64,000 bases of DNA, taken from assembly GCA_037013495.1 (NCBI GenBank), contig CM072802.1:59477275-59541274 (forward strand). The letters are read 5' to 3'. The position numbers and the translations under genes were made by a program. The notes below the pieces were generated by a model. The model made no database searches and was not told where the DNA came from. It worked only from the letters and a program-made list of their open reading frames with translations. Source of the DNA: Hippophae tibetana (lineage: Eukaryota; Streptophyta; Magnoliopsida; Rosales; Elaeagnaceae). This document shows positions 12,294 through 24,900 of the stretch, piece after piece (position 1 is the stretch's first letter; the number at the start of each line of letters is the position of its first letter).

Positions 12294-13306
12294 TGTGAGA
12301 TATTAGAAGAGGTCCCAACTGATAGAGATAATAGTAGTTTTATTTATTTTAGAGTTATAACTATTTTATTATTTAGTGGATTGTTTGCTGCTAAGTGGTT
12401 GTCTTAAGCAACCCGAGGATGTTTTCATATAGGTAGGTTTTTATGGGGGTTTAACTGGTTATATCAAGTATTATGCATGCTCCACTTTGTGGGGAGTACA
12501 ATCAAAGTTGAAATGTTTTATGTTTCTATATACTAAAGTTTAAGCTTTGATTAGAAATCATTTCTTATTTATTGCTTGCTTTCTAACTATTGAATATTGT
12601 TCTATTTTATATTGTCCGTATGTGATTATTTTTACTGCAGTTGTGATTTTTGCTAGGTGTTTATCTTTCTATTATTTGCTTATATAGGTTGTGTCCTTAA
12701 AGGGTTAGTATCTCTTTAACTTGTTTGTGTGTCGAGTCTAGAACTCCTTATTTATAGTCATGCATAATTAGATTATGTGTTAGTATAATCTACCTTTTAT
12801 TTTCATGCAAGTTTAGTGTGAGTCTTTAAAGAGTATGTATATCTTTACCCTAGAAGTGTACCATATGTTAGACTCTTTACTATGGTTTGCTATGTATATT
12901 TGATTGCATGCTTGTGAGAGTACAATCATCATTTATCGAATATGTTTGATTGAAAATCCTTTCAGCTTTTTGATGTATATACCTCTATCACAAGCTGCAT
13001 ATTGCTTTCCATATATGCATTTTGCTAGTGTGGTAAGAGCATGTGAGGCACACTATCACTAGTGTGTATTCTATAGAATTTTGTTTTTGTATTTGTTGAG
13101 TGTTTAATTGAGCACATAGTTTTGTACTCTTCTTGTGTAATTTTCTTATTTCATATTTGAGGGGCTGATTGGCCGAATTGATATAGAGCTTGTGAAAAGA
13201 TTCCATTGGTTGGTGTCTTTACCCCACAACTAGGCCATGGTTACCTACTTAAGTAGGAAGAACAATTGACCTTTGTGTAATTATTCCTATGTATGGGAAT
13301 ATTTAT
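12294..13306 (+). repeat. 5' LTR of the LARD-like element
   Basis: Starts near TGTGAGATATTAGAAGAGGT and ends near GGGAATATTTATT. Shared landmarks with the 3' copy are GATTGTTTGCTGCT, ATTGCTTGCTTTCTAACTAT, TGTGCTAGTATAATC-like and GCACATAGTTTTGTACTC-like blocks in the same order. Confidence 0.65.
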
Positions 13307-13307
13307 T

Positions 13308-13320
13308 TGGTATCAAAATG
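13308..13320 (+). other. Primer-binding site of the LARD-like element
   Basis: TGGTATCAAAATG directly after the 5' LTR. The first eight bases match the initiator tRNA-Met-complementary site TGGTATCAGAGC exactly. It sets the plus orientation. Confidence 0.65.
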
Positions 13321-15980
13321 GGTTATCCTTTTTAGGCTTAAGTGCTTGAGTGATCGATCCTAGAGCTCTATCTACACATGCACATAACTTGGATGTTTAT
13401 GCTCTTTGTCACTAGTGGTGTGGGTTGTTATTGTTCTACGAGGTTGTATATCTCTATGAACTTTTATTGTTTTCATGTTCCTTATTTTCTTGTTCATGAA
13501 TATCTCTTTCTCATTGTTTCCTTATCTTATATAGTATGTTAATTTTCATATTTGTTGCTATGTCTAATTATTTGATCCTTTACTAGTATTCTACCATGCT
13601 AGTTTCTTTAACATGTTTTTTATGTGTCCTTTTCTTTTCTTTTTTTACTTCTTGATTCTTCTTATATGGCTCTTTGCATTAGCATAAAATCACATATTTT
13701 CATCACGTAGTTTCAAAGTATTTGAATTTTTCTCTTTGTTATCTTTTCATTCATATGACATGTCATATAAAATGCATTTGACCTGTTTTACTAGGTTCTT
13801 CTTTCTTGTACCAAGTATGTTGAGTATTGGTTCTCTGTTTGTCTCCAGTTGTGTATTTTCTTTCGTTTTTCATCTCTTCCTTCTCTTGTGCTTGAGATGT
13901 ATTTTTGGAGAAAATTAAGGTGTGTTAATATCTTGAGCACATGATTGTTTCTCTGTATTGTGCTTGTTTGAGTTTTCCATAAGCATCTGTATTTTATATA
14001 GATTATTTACCTATTTTAAGACTCTTGACTTATATACATTACTGTGACTATATATGTGTGATTAGTTGGTATTCCTAGTGTTTTGGGTGTTGACCTTGTC
14101 TTAGCATATCTCTTGCTTATGTGTTGGAACATGAGCCTTTCTCACATGCTCAGATGTTTTTGTAGCGTCCCTTGTTTCTTCTCTCTTTTGGGGTGTTGCT
14201 TACTAGTTAATTAGCTTCTTTCATTCTTTTGATTAGCGATGATATTAGTGTTTCTAACGGTCTTTTTTGAGACAACTGTGTGCAATTTGTTGCCTTTTCT
14301 CTCTCTGTAAGAAATATTGTATGGTTAGTGCTGATGATCTCTCTTAACGCACATCCTTGTCTTTTGGCCTATGATCACATTTGAGGCCATCTTTGTCATC
14401 TCACTTGTTTGTTGTTGTGTTACTTGTCTATTTCTTTAAACTGTGTTTATTTTCCTTAACTCCTTTAAAAAAATCAAAAATATTTATCTTTGGTCGTTTA
14501 GCATTCTCCTTCTTTCTTTCTCTCTCTTCCTAAGATGTTCTATACATTCTTTTGTTCAACTAACTTACTGTATGTAAAATGAATTTAATGGGGACCATTG
14601 ATGTTTTATGATTGGCATGCATTTTGACATGGATTGAAATATGATTGTTTTGACATGTGTATTCTTTAAGTATATGTATGGATAAATTTTTGTATTATGT
14701 TTGAAATGAGCTTGTTCTCGTACACATGCCATAACTTATTAATTTTTATGGTTATTTTGATAGATTTGGATAATTTTTTTGCTTTAATGATTTGTATGTC
14801 TCTAACAAGCTCTAGAATCCACTTTAGTGTCTCTTAAGGTGAAATATCAGGTGTTGCTTCGATAGAGAGAGGATTTAGGCCATCTTTGGATCGCTTGACC
14901 TTTTTAAGCCACCAATATTTAGTTGTCCTTCTTTACCCCTTTTTGAGCCTTTATGTTAATAATTCTTTTCTTTGCATCTACTGATTATCCAAGCACAGAT
15001 GTTTATACCACTTACCCTGTATACTCTTTATTAAACCTATATGTTATGGGAACATCTACTTTTATCTTCTTAGGTTTTTATAAGAAAAAAGAAGGTAGAT
15101 GGGGAAAAGAAAAAGGAAATTAAGTGTTGAGAAATTATTTTAAAAAACAAGAAGAAGAAAGGGTGCATAAATTACTAAATTTTATGTATTGTTCTCATAA
15201 CATCATTGTTTGTGAATGAATTTTGAGAAGTAAAGAGAAAAGAATCCATGTTTGAAGGTATAATATTTGTGGACCTAAACCTATAGGTTTGTGTTTGGTT
15301 TGCCAAAGATGTGTTTAAGCCTAAAAATATCATTTCTCTCCTACCCTTACCTAAGCCTATCATTTCAAGTTTTGAAAGGCATGTTGATTTCTTCTGACTT
15401 AGCACTTATATTAGTGAAGAGGGAGACTAAATATGAACTTATGAAGTTTGGTTCAATTTTAGTTTATATTTCTATTTACTTGGTTCACATAAGCATATCT
15501 TGATGGCATATAGAGTAAACAAGTTTAGCACAGTACTCACTGAGCATGTAATCAAATATTTAGTTATACCCTTACATGAATGCATCTTGGATTGATGGCC
15601 ATACAGATCTTTACGTTGAGTGTATTGTTTAATCTAAGGACACTTTTGTTCTTTGAACATGCTTAGTTTACTTCCCTCTTTCTATATTATTTGTTTTCTA
15701 TTGTGTGTAAATGCTTCTATTTTGGGGGGTTTTTTGAGATTTAACTCTTTAGTATGACATGTTACATGCATAGTTTGCATTCTCTTGTTTCATATGCCTT
15801 CCTATGTGTTTACTTGCTTATATGATGTAGTGAGTTATTGTTTGTTTCTTGCATGTAGTTGATAGTCTGGTATTTGTTGTTGGAATCATGACTTATGTTT
15901 TCTTTTATTGATTGAGATGTATTTCTATATATGTTTGCATAGTATGGGGTGAGGTTGCAAGATTGAATACACCCAAGTAT

Positions 15981-16196
15981 TGTTGGGGGAAGATAGTTGA
16001 ATCATTAGGAATGTGTTAACTTGGAAAATAGTTGGACTCATAGTCAACTTCTTCTTAGGGATTCACTGACACATTTATGTGGCATTGATGTTTGGGGAAG
16101 ATAGGTGAGCCACTAGGAGTGTGTCAACTTTAAATATAATTGAACTCCTAGTCGAATTTTTCTTACAGATTCATTGACACATTTGTATGCCATTGA
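15981..16196 (+). repeat. Two tandem copies of a 108 bp unit inside the LARD interior
   Basis: Units 15981-16088 and 16089-16196 are the same length and align throughout. Both start TGTT-GGGGAAGATAG, share CACTAGGA/CATTAGGA-TGTGT and end CATTGA. Substitutions are frequent, so the duplication is old. No reading frame runs through it. Confidence 0.8.
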
Positions 16197-17410
16197 TATT
16201 TGATTTCCCATCCTATCGATGTGTTGTATGCACTTTGTGAAGCTTTTTATGCCTTTCTATAACACGTATAGGCATGGGGATCTATGCTATCTATTGCATT
16301 AAGGAGATGTTTTCTGTCTACAACTTTATTGGTTTACTTGTGCATTCAGTTTCTTGCTTGTTGGATGCCCTTACCTTTCTATTGTCTTAATGTTATTCTT
16401 TGTCTTTTTACATGACTATATATGTTGCTTCTTATTGTGTTTTCTCTCATCTTTTTTGTTGTGTTGCATAAGTGTTAGGATTATTGCATTTCTGTCTGAC
16501 TTCTCTCCTTCATATAAGAGTGTGGTATGCTGCACATTATATGTGTGATTTCTTTGACTTTCCATGTCAAAAGGGGATAACAAAGTGTTGCATAACTTGT
16601 TTTTGTTTGTGCATTATGTTTACTTGTTAACATGATATTTGTTTGCATGGGATGGTCAGTGTAGTTTTCATCATAATCATTTGATATGCATACACTTAGG
16701 GGAAGTATTACATATGTTCAAGGGGAGTATGTATATTTGTGTTGCATGTGGACTGTATTTTTTTGTGTTTCATGTTTACTATGCTTAACCTATAGACGTT
16801 TACATATGTATGGATAACACGATAGTATTTGGATAGACTGCATGTTGTATCTGCATGATATATATATAGGGTATATGTTTGTTTCATGTATGTAGGTTGC
16901 AAGTGCAGATTGAAGTCATCGATCTTCATATGTGATGTATATAGTAGTGTTGAGACCCTCGTGTTTGAGAGTGATAGAATGGATGAGTTGTTTCATGAAG
17001 ATGGATGGAGCACATAAGATGGATGCACTTGGTTTAGGTGTGTCTTTCGGTATTGGGTGTGCATTGATGTTTTCTTCATGGGAACAAACATATTTCGTTA
17101 TCTTCATAATCATCTCATGAAAATTGTGAGTATGTTTTAGTTGTGCAATGTTTTAACATAGAAAGCCAAAGAGGGAGAATACAAGTCTTATTGTACTCTA
17201 TTTCTGTGTGTTGGTTTCCTGTGTACAAAATATAGTATTTGTTTACTTTTACTCAGTGTATTTGTCTTCCTTTGTGTAAGGTTGGTTACTACGAATCAGT
17301 AATGAACACACGTATATAGTTAGGAACACTTTTTTTGCTAGCATGTTTACACACACCACGGGTTGGTTTTCGTAGTGTGCATGCATGCTCGCTCGTCGAT
17401 GTTGTTGCTT

Positions 17411-17438
17411 GTGTTTTTGTTTTGTTTTGTTTTGTTTC
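17411..17438 (+). repeat. (TTTTG)n microsatellite
   Basis: A short run of TTTTG units inside the LARD interior; no gene context. Confidence 0.7.
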
Positions 17439-18052
17439 GAGTGCAAGTATTTATGGAAATTACTTGATAATTTTTGAAAACAAAAAATGAGATTTTTTAG
17501 CACCTTGTTCCCATCCTCACCACCATCATTAGTGAGGTGGTTGGCAAGGTGGTCGACATTTGGGAAATTTCTATAAATACCCCTACTTTCTCTTGTTTCT
17601 TTATCCAGAAAAATGTAGCAAAGCTATGTCAAATTTACGTCTTTATTTTTTGTTTTCAGATTACTAATACCTTAAGTATTGTTCAATATTTTTTATTCGT
17701 GATTATGTGAGAAAAACCATGTTTATGAGTTATGATTATTTTAGATAGTGTTTGCTAGTTAGAGTAAAATAATTTTCTTAAGCTGTCAGTGTTTAAGACT
17801 ATTTTATTAATGTTGTGAGAACATCTTTGTAAGAGTGAGCTAAGTTATATGTTTTGAGTTCTCATATCTCTTTCTATGTGTGATAAGAGATATGGTGTTT
17901 GAGTTTAAGGGTGGTCTTCAAAAGTGTGAGTTGTTACACTTTTGGTTACTGATTTGTAGTTACTAATCATACCACATTGGGTGGTGTGACCTTTGAAGAA
18001 GCATCAGGTTCGTAAGTTGAACTAGGATATTGTGAAAGCTACAAGCAAAAGA

Positions 18053-19394
18053 TGCAATAGGAAATTCTAAGAGAGGTCTCAATTGATAGAGGTAATAAGG
18101 GTTTTATTTCTTTCAATGTTACAATTGTTTTACTGTTTAGTAGATTGTTTGCTGCTGAGTGGTTTTCTTAAGCAACATGATGATGTTACCACATAGAAAG
18201 GGCTCTTATGTGGGTTTACCTTGTCATATATGATATTGTGCATGCTCTAATGCTTGGCTAGTGCAATTAGAGTTTAAATGTTGTATGGTTCTACATATTG
18301 AAGTTTAAAATCTGATTATATAGTTTTTATCATTTATTGCTTGCTTTCTAACTATTGAATATTGCTTATGCTTCATACTTTCCTTATATGATTATTTTGA
18401 CTACAGTTGTTATTTTTGTCAGGAGTTTATCTCTCTGTCGTTTGCTTGTTTAAGTTGAGGTCTTAAGGAGTTAATATCTTCTTAACTTGATTGTATATTT
18501 GGCTTGGACTCCTTCTTTGTAGTCATACATGATCAGGTTGTGTGCTAGTATAATCTTTCTTTTATCTGTAAGCGAGTTTAGTGTGAGTTTCTAAAGAGTC
18601 TGTATCTCTTTACCTTGTAAGTATACCAAATGTTAGACTATTTATTATGGTTTACTATGTATGTTTGATTGCATGATGTGAGAGTATAATAATTATTTAC
18701 TGAATATGTTCTCATATACGAGGTCTTGAAGTGATTGGAAATCCTTTTTTTCTTTTTGGTATGTAAGCTTGTGTATTATTTTCCATGTATGCATGTTGCT
18801 AGTCTGGAAGGAACCTATGAGGTACACCATCACTTGTCTATATTACGTAGATTATTGTCTTTTGTATCTACTGAGTGTTTAATTGTGTATTGAATTGAGA
18901 ATGTAATTTTGTACTCTTGTTGTGTAATTTTCTTATTTCATGTTTGTGAGGTTGGCTTGATAGAGTTGATATAGAGCTCCCGAAAAGATTTCATGATATG
19001 ACACTTTCGTTCCTCATCTAGGTCCTGATTATCTATTTAAGTTGTCAGAACAATTAATCTTCATGTAATTTTTCTTATATATAGGATGTATGCATGTTGT
19101 TAGTCTGGAAGGAACCTATGAGGTACACCATCACTTGTCTATATTACGTAGATTATTGTCTTTTGTATCTACTGAGTGTTTAATTGTGTATTGAATTGAG
19201 AATGTAATTTTGTACTCTTGTTGTGTAATTTTCTTATTTCATGTTTGTGAGGCTGGCTTGATAGAGTTGATATAGAGCTCCCGAAAAGATTTCATGATAT
19301 GACACTTTCGTTCCTCATCTAGGTCCCGATTACCTATTTAAGTTGGCAGAAAAATTAATCTTCATGTAATTTTTCTTATATATAGGAATCTTTA
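18053..19394 (+). repeat. 3' LTR of the LARD-like element, enlarged by an internal duplication
   Basis: Aligns with 12294-13306 but is about 330 bp longer, mostly because its last ~300 bp are present twice in tandem (18787-19086 and 19087-19387). It starts near TGCAATAGGAAATTC after a purine tract and ends near GGAATCTTTA. Confidence 0.65.
18787..19387 (+). repeat. Recent 300 bp tandem duplication within the 3' LTR
   Basis: Both copies begin TGTATGCATGTTG and end TATATATAGGA, exactly 300 bp apart. I count only a handful of differences between them, far fewer than between the two LTRs, so the duplication happened long after the element inserted. Confidence 0.9.
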
Positions 19395-19952
19395 ACCAAC
19401 ATGCGATAAATAAATAAATTTTTTTTTAGAATTATGGAAAATGATAAAAGTAAAATTTCTTATGGTGACATATATAATGGTATACAAAAGAAGAAACAAA
19501 AGAATTGAAATCACATCTAAAAATAGGAATTAAATTAGGTTATATTTGGTTGATAGTAACAAAAATAATAACATAAAATAATTTTGAGTAATTTTACATT
19601 TGATTTAACTATTGATTGAAAATGGAATGAAAAACATTCCACTAATAGTTAAAATATTCTTTCTGTCCACTCATACAAGAAATCACTCAATACGTTGATA
19701 TATTATATTTACATATGTTTATTACTATTTATTGTTGTTATTATTATTATTTCAATTTTTCTCATACAGAAATAAAAATTTATTTAAAATTTTGGTTCAT
19801 TTATAATTTTAATTATTTTTTTATTATACTTTTTAAGCAAAAATCATAATATTAATATCATTTCCATTAAATTCAACTAGAATTACCATTGGCATTATTT
19901 TTTCTCAAGATTTTTATATAGCTAATTATTCACGTAATGCCAACCTAAAATT

Positions 19953-20229
19953 GATACATTTAGACTACCTTTATTATTATTTTAATATATTTTTTATTCA
20001 TATTCTCAATTGAGACATATAAAATATCCATATTTAAATTACTAGTATATTGTTTTTATCCAAATTTAACAGTAATTTTAATAAATTTGGTAACTCAAAG
20101 GTACAAATTATCTTTACAATTGATTAAAATGTATACTAGTAACTTAAATAGGAGTATTTGATGTGTCTCAGTTAAAAATAGAAATCAAAATGAGTACTAA
20201 AATAGGAATATGGGTAATCTAAATGTACT
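19953..20229. mobile_element. Palindromic (fold-back) MITE
   Basis: About 277 bp that is an almost complete inverted repeat. The left end GATACATTTAGACTACC pairs with the right end GGTAATCTAAATGTAC. Further in, CAATTGAGACATAT pairs with ATGTGTCTCAGTT, and TTTAAATTACTAGTATA with TATACTAGTAACTTAAA. The central CCAAATTTA...TAAATTTGG completes the hairpin. No coding capacity. The superfamily is not clear to me because the target duplication is not distinct. Confidence 0.75.
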
Positions 20230-20244
20230 AACCCCATTGTACAC

Positions 20245-20365
20245 CCTAAAAAACATATATTTTTTAAACATATATTTTTTACGTTATAAAAATATATATA
20301 TATGTAATATACTTTTGAACATGTGAAAAATATATGTTTTTCTTACAAAAAACATATATGCACCT
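20245..20365. repeat. Short AT-rich inverted repeat
   Basis: Runs of AAACATATATTTTTT on the left face GAAAAATATATGTTTTT and AAAAAACATATATG on the right. It directly follows the fold-back MITE and may be a separate small hairpin element or part of its neighbourhood. Confidence 0.4.
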
Positions 20366-21133
20366 TGTAGAGTACGCAAATATATAAAGTGGGCTGTTTT
20401 ATCTAATATCATATCTAATTTAGTATATTTAATGGTTTATGATGTAATATTATCTAATTTTATTTAAATATTATATTATCTTATTTCAATTTTAACTTGA
20501 ATGAGTTTATCTTTAAATATATATTGTATCATTTTTTTTTAATAACTTACATCATAAATTATCATTTTTTATATTTTTATTACTTGTTTTATTTAGACAC
20601 ATTAGAGATAAATAAGATATTCCAATTAATACTGTTTTATTACTTTCTATCTTACTAAAAAAATAAGTTAGATAAAATGAGATGAATTTTAATAGTTAAC
20701 AAATTATTTTATAAATTTTATTAATATCTCATTTTAATTTATACATGTAAGAGTATGTAAATTATAAATGAAACTCTATTTTCAAAACCAAATACAAATA
20801 GATAAAGGTTTGAAAAAATATCATTTATATCCTTTCTTGTCATAATTAAATTTTTTTAATAAAGATATTTGAAAAAAATTAATAAAAATCATGAAATTTA
20901 CGTGAGAATTTTATAATAAAATAATAACTAAGAGGATATACTTATCTATTTTTTAAAGTTAAAGGGATATGTTTTTACTATCTTAATAATTCAGCAATTC
21001 TCTAATAATTTTTTAAAAAAAATAAAAGAAAATTCGGAGGGGTTAAATTTAAACTATAAAAATTCGCGGCTTCGAAATGAGCGCTCTAATCAGTGGGGCT
21101 AAACCTTTTTTCCTGCAACTTCCAATTTAAAGC

Positions 21134-21143
21134 TATAAATATA
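21134..21143 (+). promoter_or_regulatory. Probable TATA box of the host gene
   Basis: TATAAATATA lies about 30 bp before a pyrimidine-containing stretch around 21165-21240 that could be the start of transcription and 5' untranslated exon. The start codon at 21950 directly follows a good 3' splice site (TTTGTAAGCAG), so a 5' UTR intron must separate this exon from the ATG; its donor was not fixed. Confidence 0.45.
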
Positions 21144-21949
21144 TCAGAGTAATAAGATGACCAGTCACTTCTCGCAAATTTTCCTTCTTGACTCACATTT
21201 ATCAGATAGAAAACCAGGCAATCTCTCTTTGTCTTTCGGTCTCATGCAATTCTCATTGTTCCTAATTACGTTAATGGCTATTTAGTCTCTGAATTGTACT
21301 GCATTTTTCTTGTCCGTTGAATATAATGAAATCGTAGCTATAGATTATTAGCATGTCATTACTTTCTATGTGAATTTTTCTATAGGTTTATTGTTGAATG
21401 AAATCGATTCTTTTGAACAATTAATTTACCGATTGTTATTATTGATGTGTGAACTTAGGTCTACATTGAACAATGAATTAGTGGAATCAATATTAGATTT
21501 CTTGATTTATTAATCAAAGTTCATATTCAGCATTCTATTGAAAATCACATCCCTCGACTGCCAGCTTTTGGTTTTGTTTTGTTCGTGATTTAGTTTGATT
21601 GGTAGATAACTCGAGTAAGCCTTTCGAGTATTTTTACACTGTTCTGCTATTGTAGTAGCTATAACAATGGCGGTGATCAAATCCCTCAATTTTCCTTTGA
21701 TCAATTTAAATTAACACTGTTTACTGTTTCCAGATGTTATAATTATATATATAACATTCAATGCCGATTTAAATATTCCTTTTTGGTGAATAAGTAACTT
21801 TAATATGATTTATATCATGTTCAAATAATGAGTTTTTTTCATTATTATTTACTGACTGAGCAAATCAGGTTGCATCGTTTTTACTCGTAATTTGCACAAT
21901 AATTACTGTCAGTGTAGAGATTAATCATAAATTTTGTCTTTGTAAGCAG

Positions 21950-24900
21950 ATGGCAGAATCACAGAAAGCAACTTCATCATCTATCAAACCGAAGGAAAAA
22001 GAATCACTTCTCGGTAAACTATTTAAGGCACTTTTTCTTATTTGTGAATTAAAAATAGATGTCATTGTGTTTCCCTCTCTCTCGAAGGAAATGGTAGTAA
22101 TAAGAAAGAGAAAAAGAAAAAGAAAATAAAGATAATCAATAAATAACATTTATATAGACATGAATGGCCAAGTAGGAGATACTCAGAGACTTCTGTGCAT
22201 TCTTCAATGAATTTTCCAGATGGAAAAAGAGACCACAAAATCTAGAATAGGATAGGGTATTAATTCAAAATTTGTAGTTTTAAGTGGAATATGAGATCAA
22301 TATGGCTAATCCTACTTATTTTCCCTTAAGTTTTAGTATGGACCTAAAAGTTCAAAGTGTCACGGTTGACATCATAGGATAACACGCGTTATCTAGAAGA
22401 ATGATATAGAAATCCTGCTAAAATAACAGATGTGGACATTGGAAAAGAATTTTTCAGCTCTTGGAAATCAATATCTATGAACGAAGATGATGGAATGGAT
22501 CTTAGCTTTGGTACAGTTTCCAAAGGCAAGACAAAAGCATTCAACTTCAGTAACATGTAAGTACAGCTAACATTATCTGTAAGTTTACGTGAAAAGAATC
22601 TTCCTTCATTTACTTTTATTGGTCTTACTTAACGCATTCTTTTCATATTGTTTACTCATTACATGTGCGTTTCACTTGACATTTTATCTGAACTTCTTTT
22701 TTCGTTCGGGCATATTGTGCATTTTTGTTCTTCAGTTCACATATATGAATCTATGGCTTTATGCATGTAAAAACTTTTAAAGAGGAAAAAGTTCATATAT
22801 CTCACTATTTCTTTTCATTTCCTTAGATATTATGTACAAGTGACTGGCTATGTTTGTTATGAGCTTTTTAAAATTTATTTATTTTTATGGCATCAAATCG
22901 TTCTCTCTTATGTTTACTTGAAGCAGTCTATTAATTTACTTTCGATAACGAAACAAGGGGGAGTGAAAATGGAGATGGAAGCTGCCACACAAAGTTTTCC
23001 GAGAGATTACAGGAAAGTAAACCTTTACTGAACCAGTCAGCATTTTTTGAGACAGAATGTCTCTCCTCGGGATTGAAACCACATCTATACCAGACTATAC
23101 CTCCTGCGAGTGCAGAAGGGTGAGCCACTCTCTGAATAAGAAGTGAAGTAATGTCTTTAAATTGTATTCTGTTTCATTTAATCTTCCACAGGGAGGAGGC
23201 TATGGACACTAATGATGCGCAAACTGGAAGTAAAATAAATGGTGATCCTGTGTCAAATGCGGAGGATATTAAAAAAGGCGAAGATGCCTTGCTCGGGAAT
23301 GAAAAACATGTAACTAATCATTGTAATATGAGGTGAGAATATCAGAATACTATGGATGTGCTTTAATGTTCTGTGATCATCTAATCTTTCCTAAAGGACT
23401 GAACTGCATTGAACAATAAGAACATAAATTGATTTAGTGATCAAAAAATTTATTTTTTGTCTTTAATTGGGTAGAAACTAATTGGAAACACATGGCTGCA
23501 TAAAGGCGAAGCTAAAAAAGGATTTTATTCTAGGGAGTGGAAGAGTATTCGAAGTTCTGAAGCTCTAGGGCAAGGCATCCTCTGTTAAACACATTTAAAA
23601 TGGAAGGAAAGCTGTGCATGAGACTCATCTTCTGTTATAAAATTGATGTTAAGATTTCCAAATTGAATGCCTTTTTTTTCCTGATGATATTCTACTAATT
23701 AAGTATGACAATAAACTCAGCTCGTATTTCTTGTTCCTATGCATCATTTGAATTTCAGTACTGATAGAATTGCTTTTCTATTTACTTGAAGCGCCGAACC
23801 TGTCACCGACAAGATGAAGCTTAAAAATGAGAAGGAAGCTGGAGGCTTACACTCAAAATTTTCCGAGAGTTCTGAGGAAACTGCCTCTCCATTGCATCAG
23901 TTCTCACCATTAGAGACAAAAATACTCTCAGCAGGACTCAAAAGGATTGGTTCAATTGATACAAGTACTATAACTGCAAAAGGGTGAGGAATACTCTGGA
24001 ATCTGGATGTCATGTACTACTATGGTTGGTTTTTTTTTTTAAATGAATTTTGATTCACTTAAACAGGAAGGGCACAAATTGGAATGACGTGCACACTGGA
24101 AGGAAATTGCATGCAAATTCTGGGTTAGTTGCAAGAGAAATAACAAAATCTGGAGATCATGGCTTTTTGGAAAGTGGAAAGAAAAGTGCAAATTCTGTTA
24201 ATTTCAGGTGAGCAATTGGACCCTTAACTTATTTTCCAATTTATTGCAGGATCTACAAAGCTTCTATGTTGTTAAATAAATCAAAAAAGCCTTGATTAAC
24301 TCAAATATCAACATCCTTTGTAATCTCCAATAGGGAGGGCATAAATTCTAATGGCTTACTCAAAGATTGTAATGCCAATGGAGGCTCAAGGCGACATGAA
24401 AAAGAAGCTACAAGAAGGGAACCTGTTATGGTTGGAAGTGAAAAGAGTGTTAAAGATCACAATAATTTAAGGTAAGGCTATACTTGAAATTTTGTATCTT
24501 ATGTTTTAGTTTTACTTTACAAATCTGTTATAAATTAGCTCTTGTGGAAACGAAGTTCGGGTCCAATTTTGGTTGCACAAATATAATAATTATGGATAAC
24601 AGTAAAATAATAAAAAGTGAGAAAATAAATGACACACAATGATTTAAGTGGTTCAACTTTTCAATGTGAAAAATCTATTCTACTGATGACGGCACACCAA
24701 GAAAAATTCACTAATAATCAAATGGAGATACAAACACCAATAATCAGAGAGCTTCACAAAATATACCAAAAAAACCCAAATACACCCACCAAATAATTCT
24801 CTCTAATTTGCTATTTAAACAAATATTACATACAAATATACATCTGCAACTTCTGCTTTAGATTACACGAGCAAAACTGGGAGGTGACGCAAGGCAGGCA

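Larger units (their letters stand above)
12294..19394 (+). mobile_element. Large non-coding LTR element (LARD-like)
   Basis: Two long direct repeats, 12294-13306 and 18053-19394, align over their length and behave as LTRs. The 5' copy is followed by an initiator-Met-type primer site, and the 3' copy is preceded by a purine tract (CAAGCAAAAGA). The ~4.7 kb interior has no gag, protease, integrase or reverse transcriptase in any frame; all open frames are short and T-rich. This fits the LARD class (large retrotransposon derivatives), which must borrow proteins from a partner. LTR divergence is high, so insertion is old. No clean target duplication was seen. Confidence 0.65.

Noticed and set aside
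13308-18052. Hidden gag-pol in the LARD interior
   Set aside because: Scanned for knuckle, D-D-E, YVDD/FVDD and RNase H motifs in the open frames of both strands; none found.
20007-20180. Possible microRNA precursor (stem with TACTAGTATA loop-side arms)
   Set aside because: The whole 277 bp pairs end to end with MITE-like termini, so a transposon hairpin is the simpler reading.
22840-23031. 63-codon frame starting [10 protein letters not shown] and overlapping exon A1
   Set aside because: Different frame from the phase-consistent exon 22958-23119 and includes intron sequence; shadow of the host gene.
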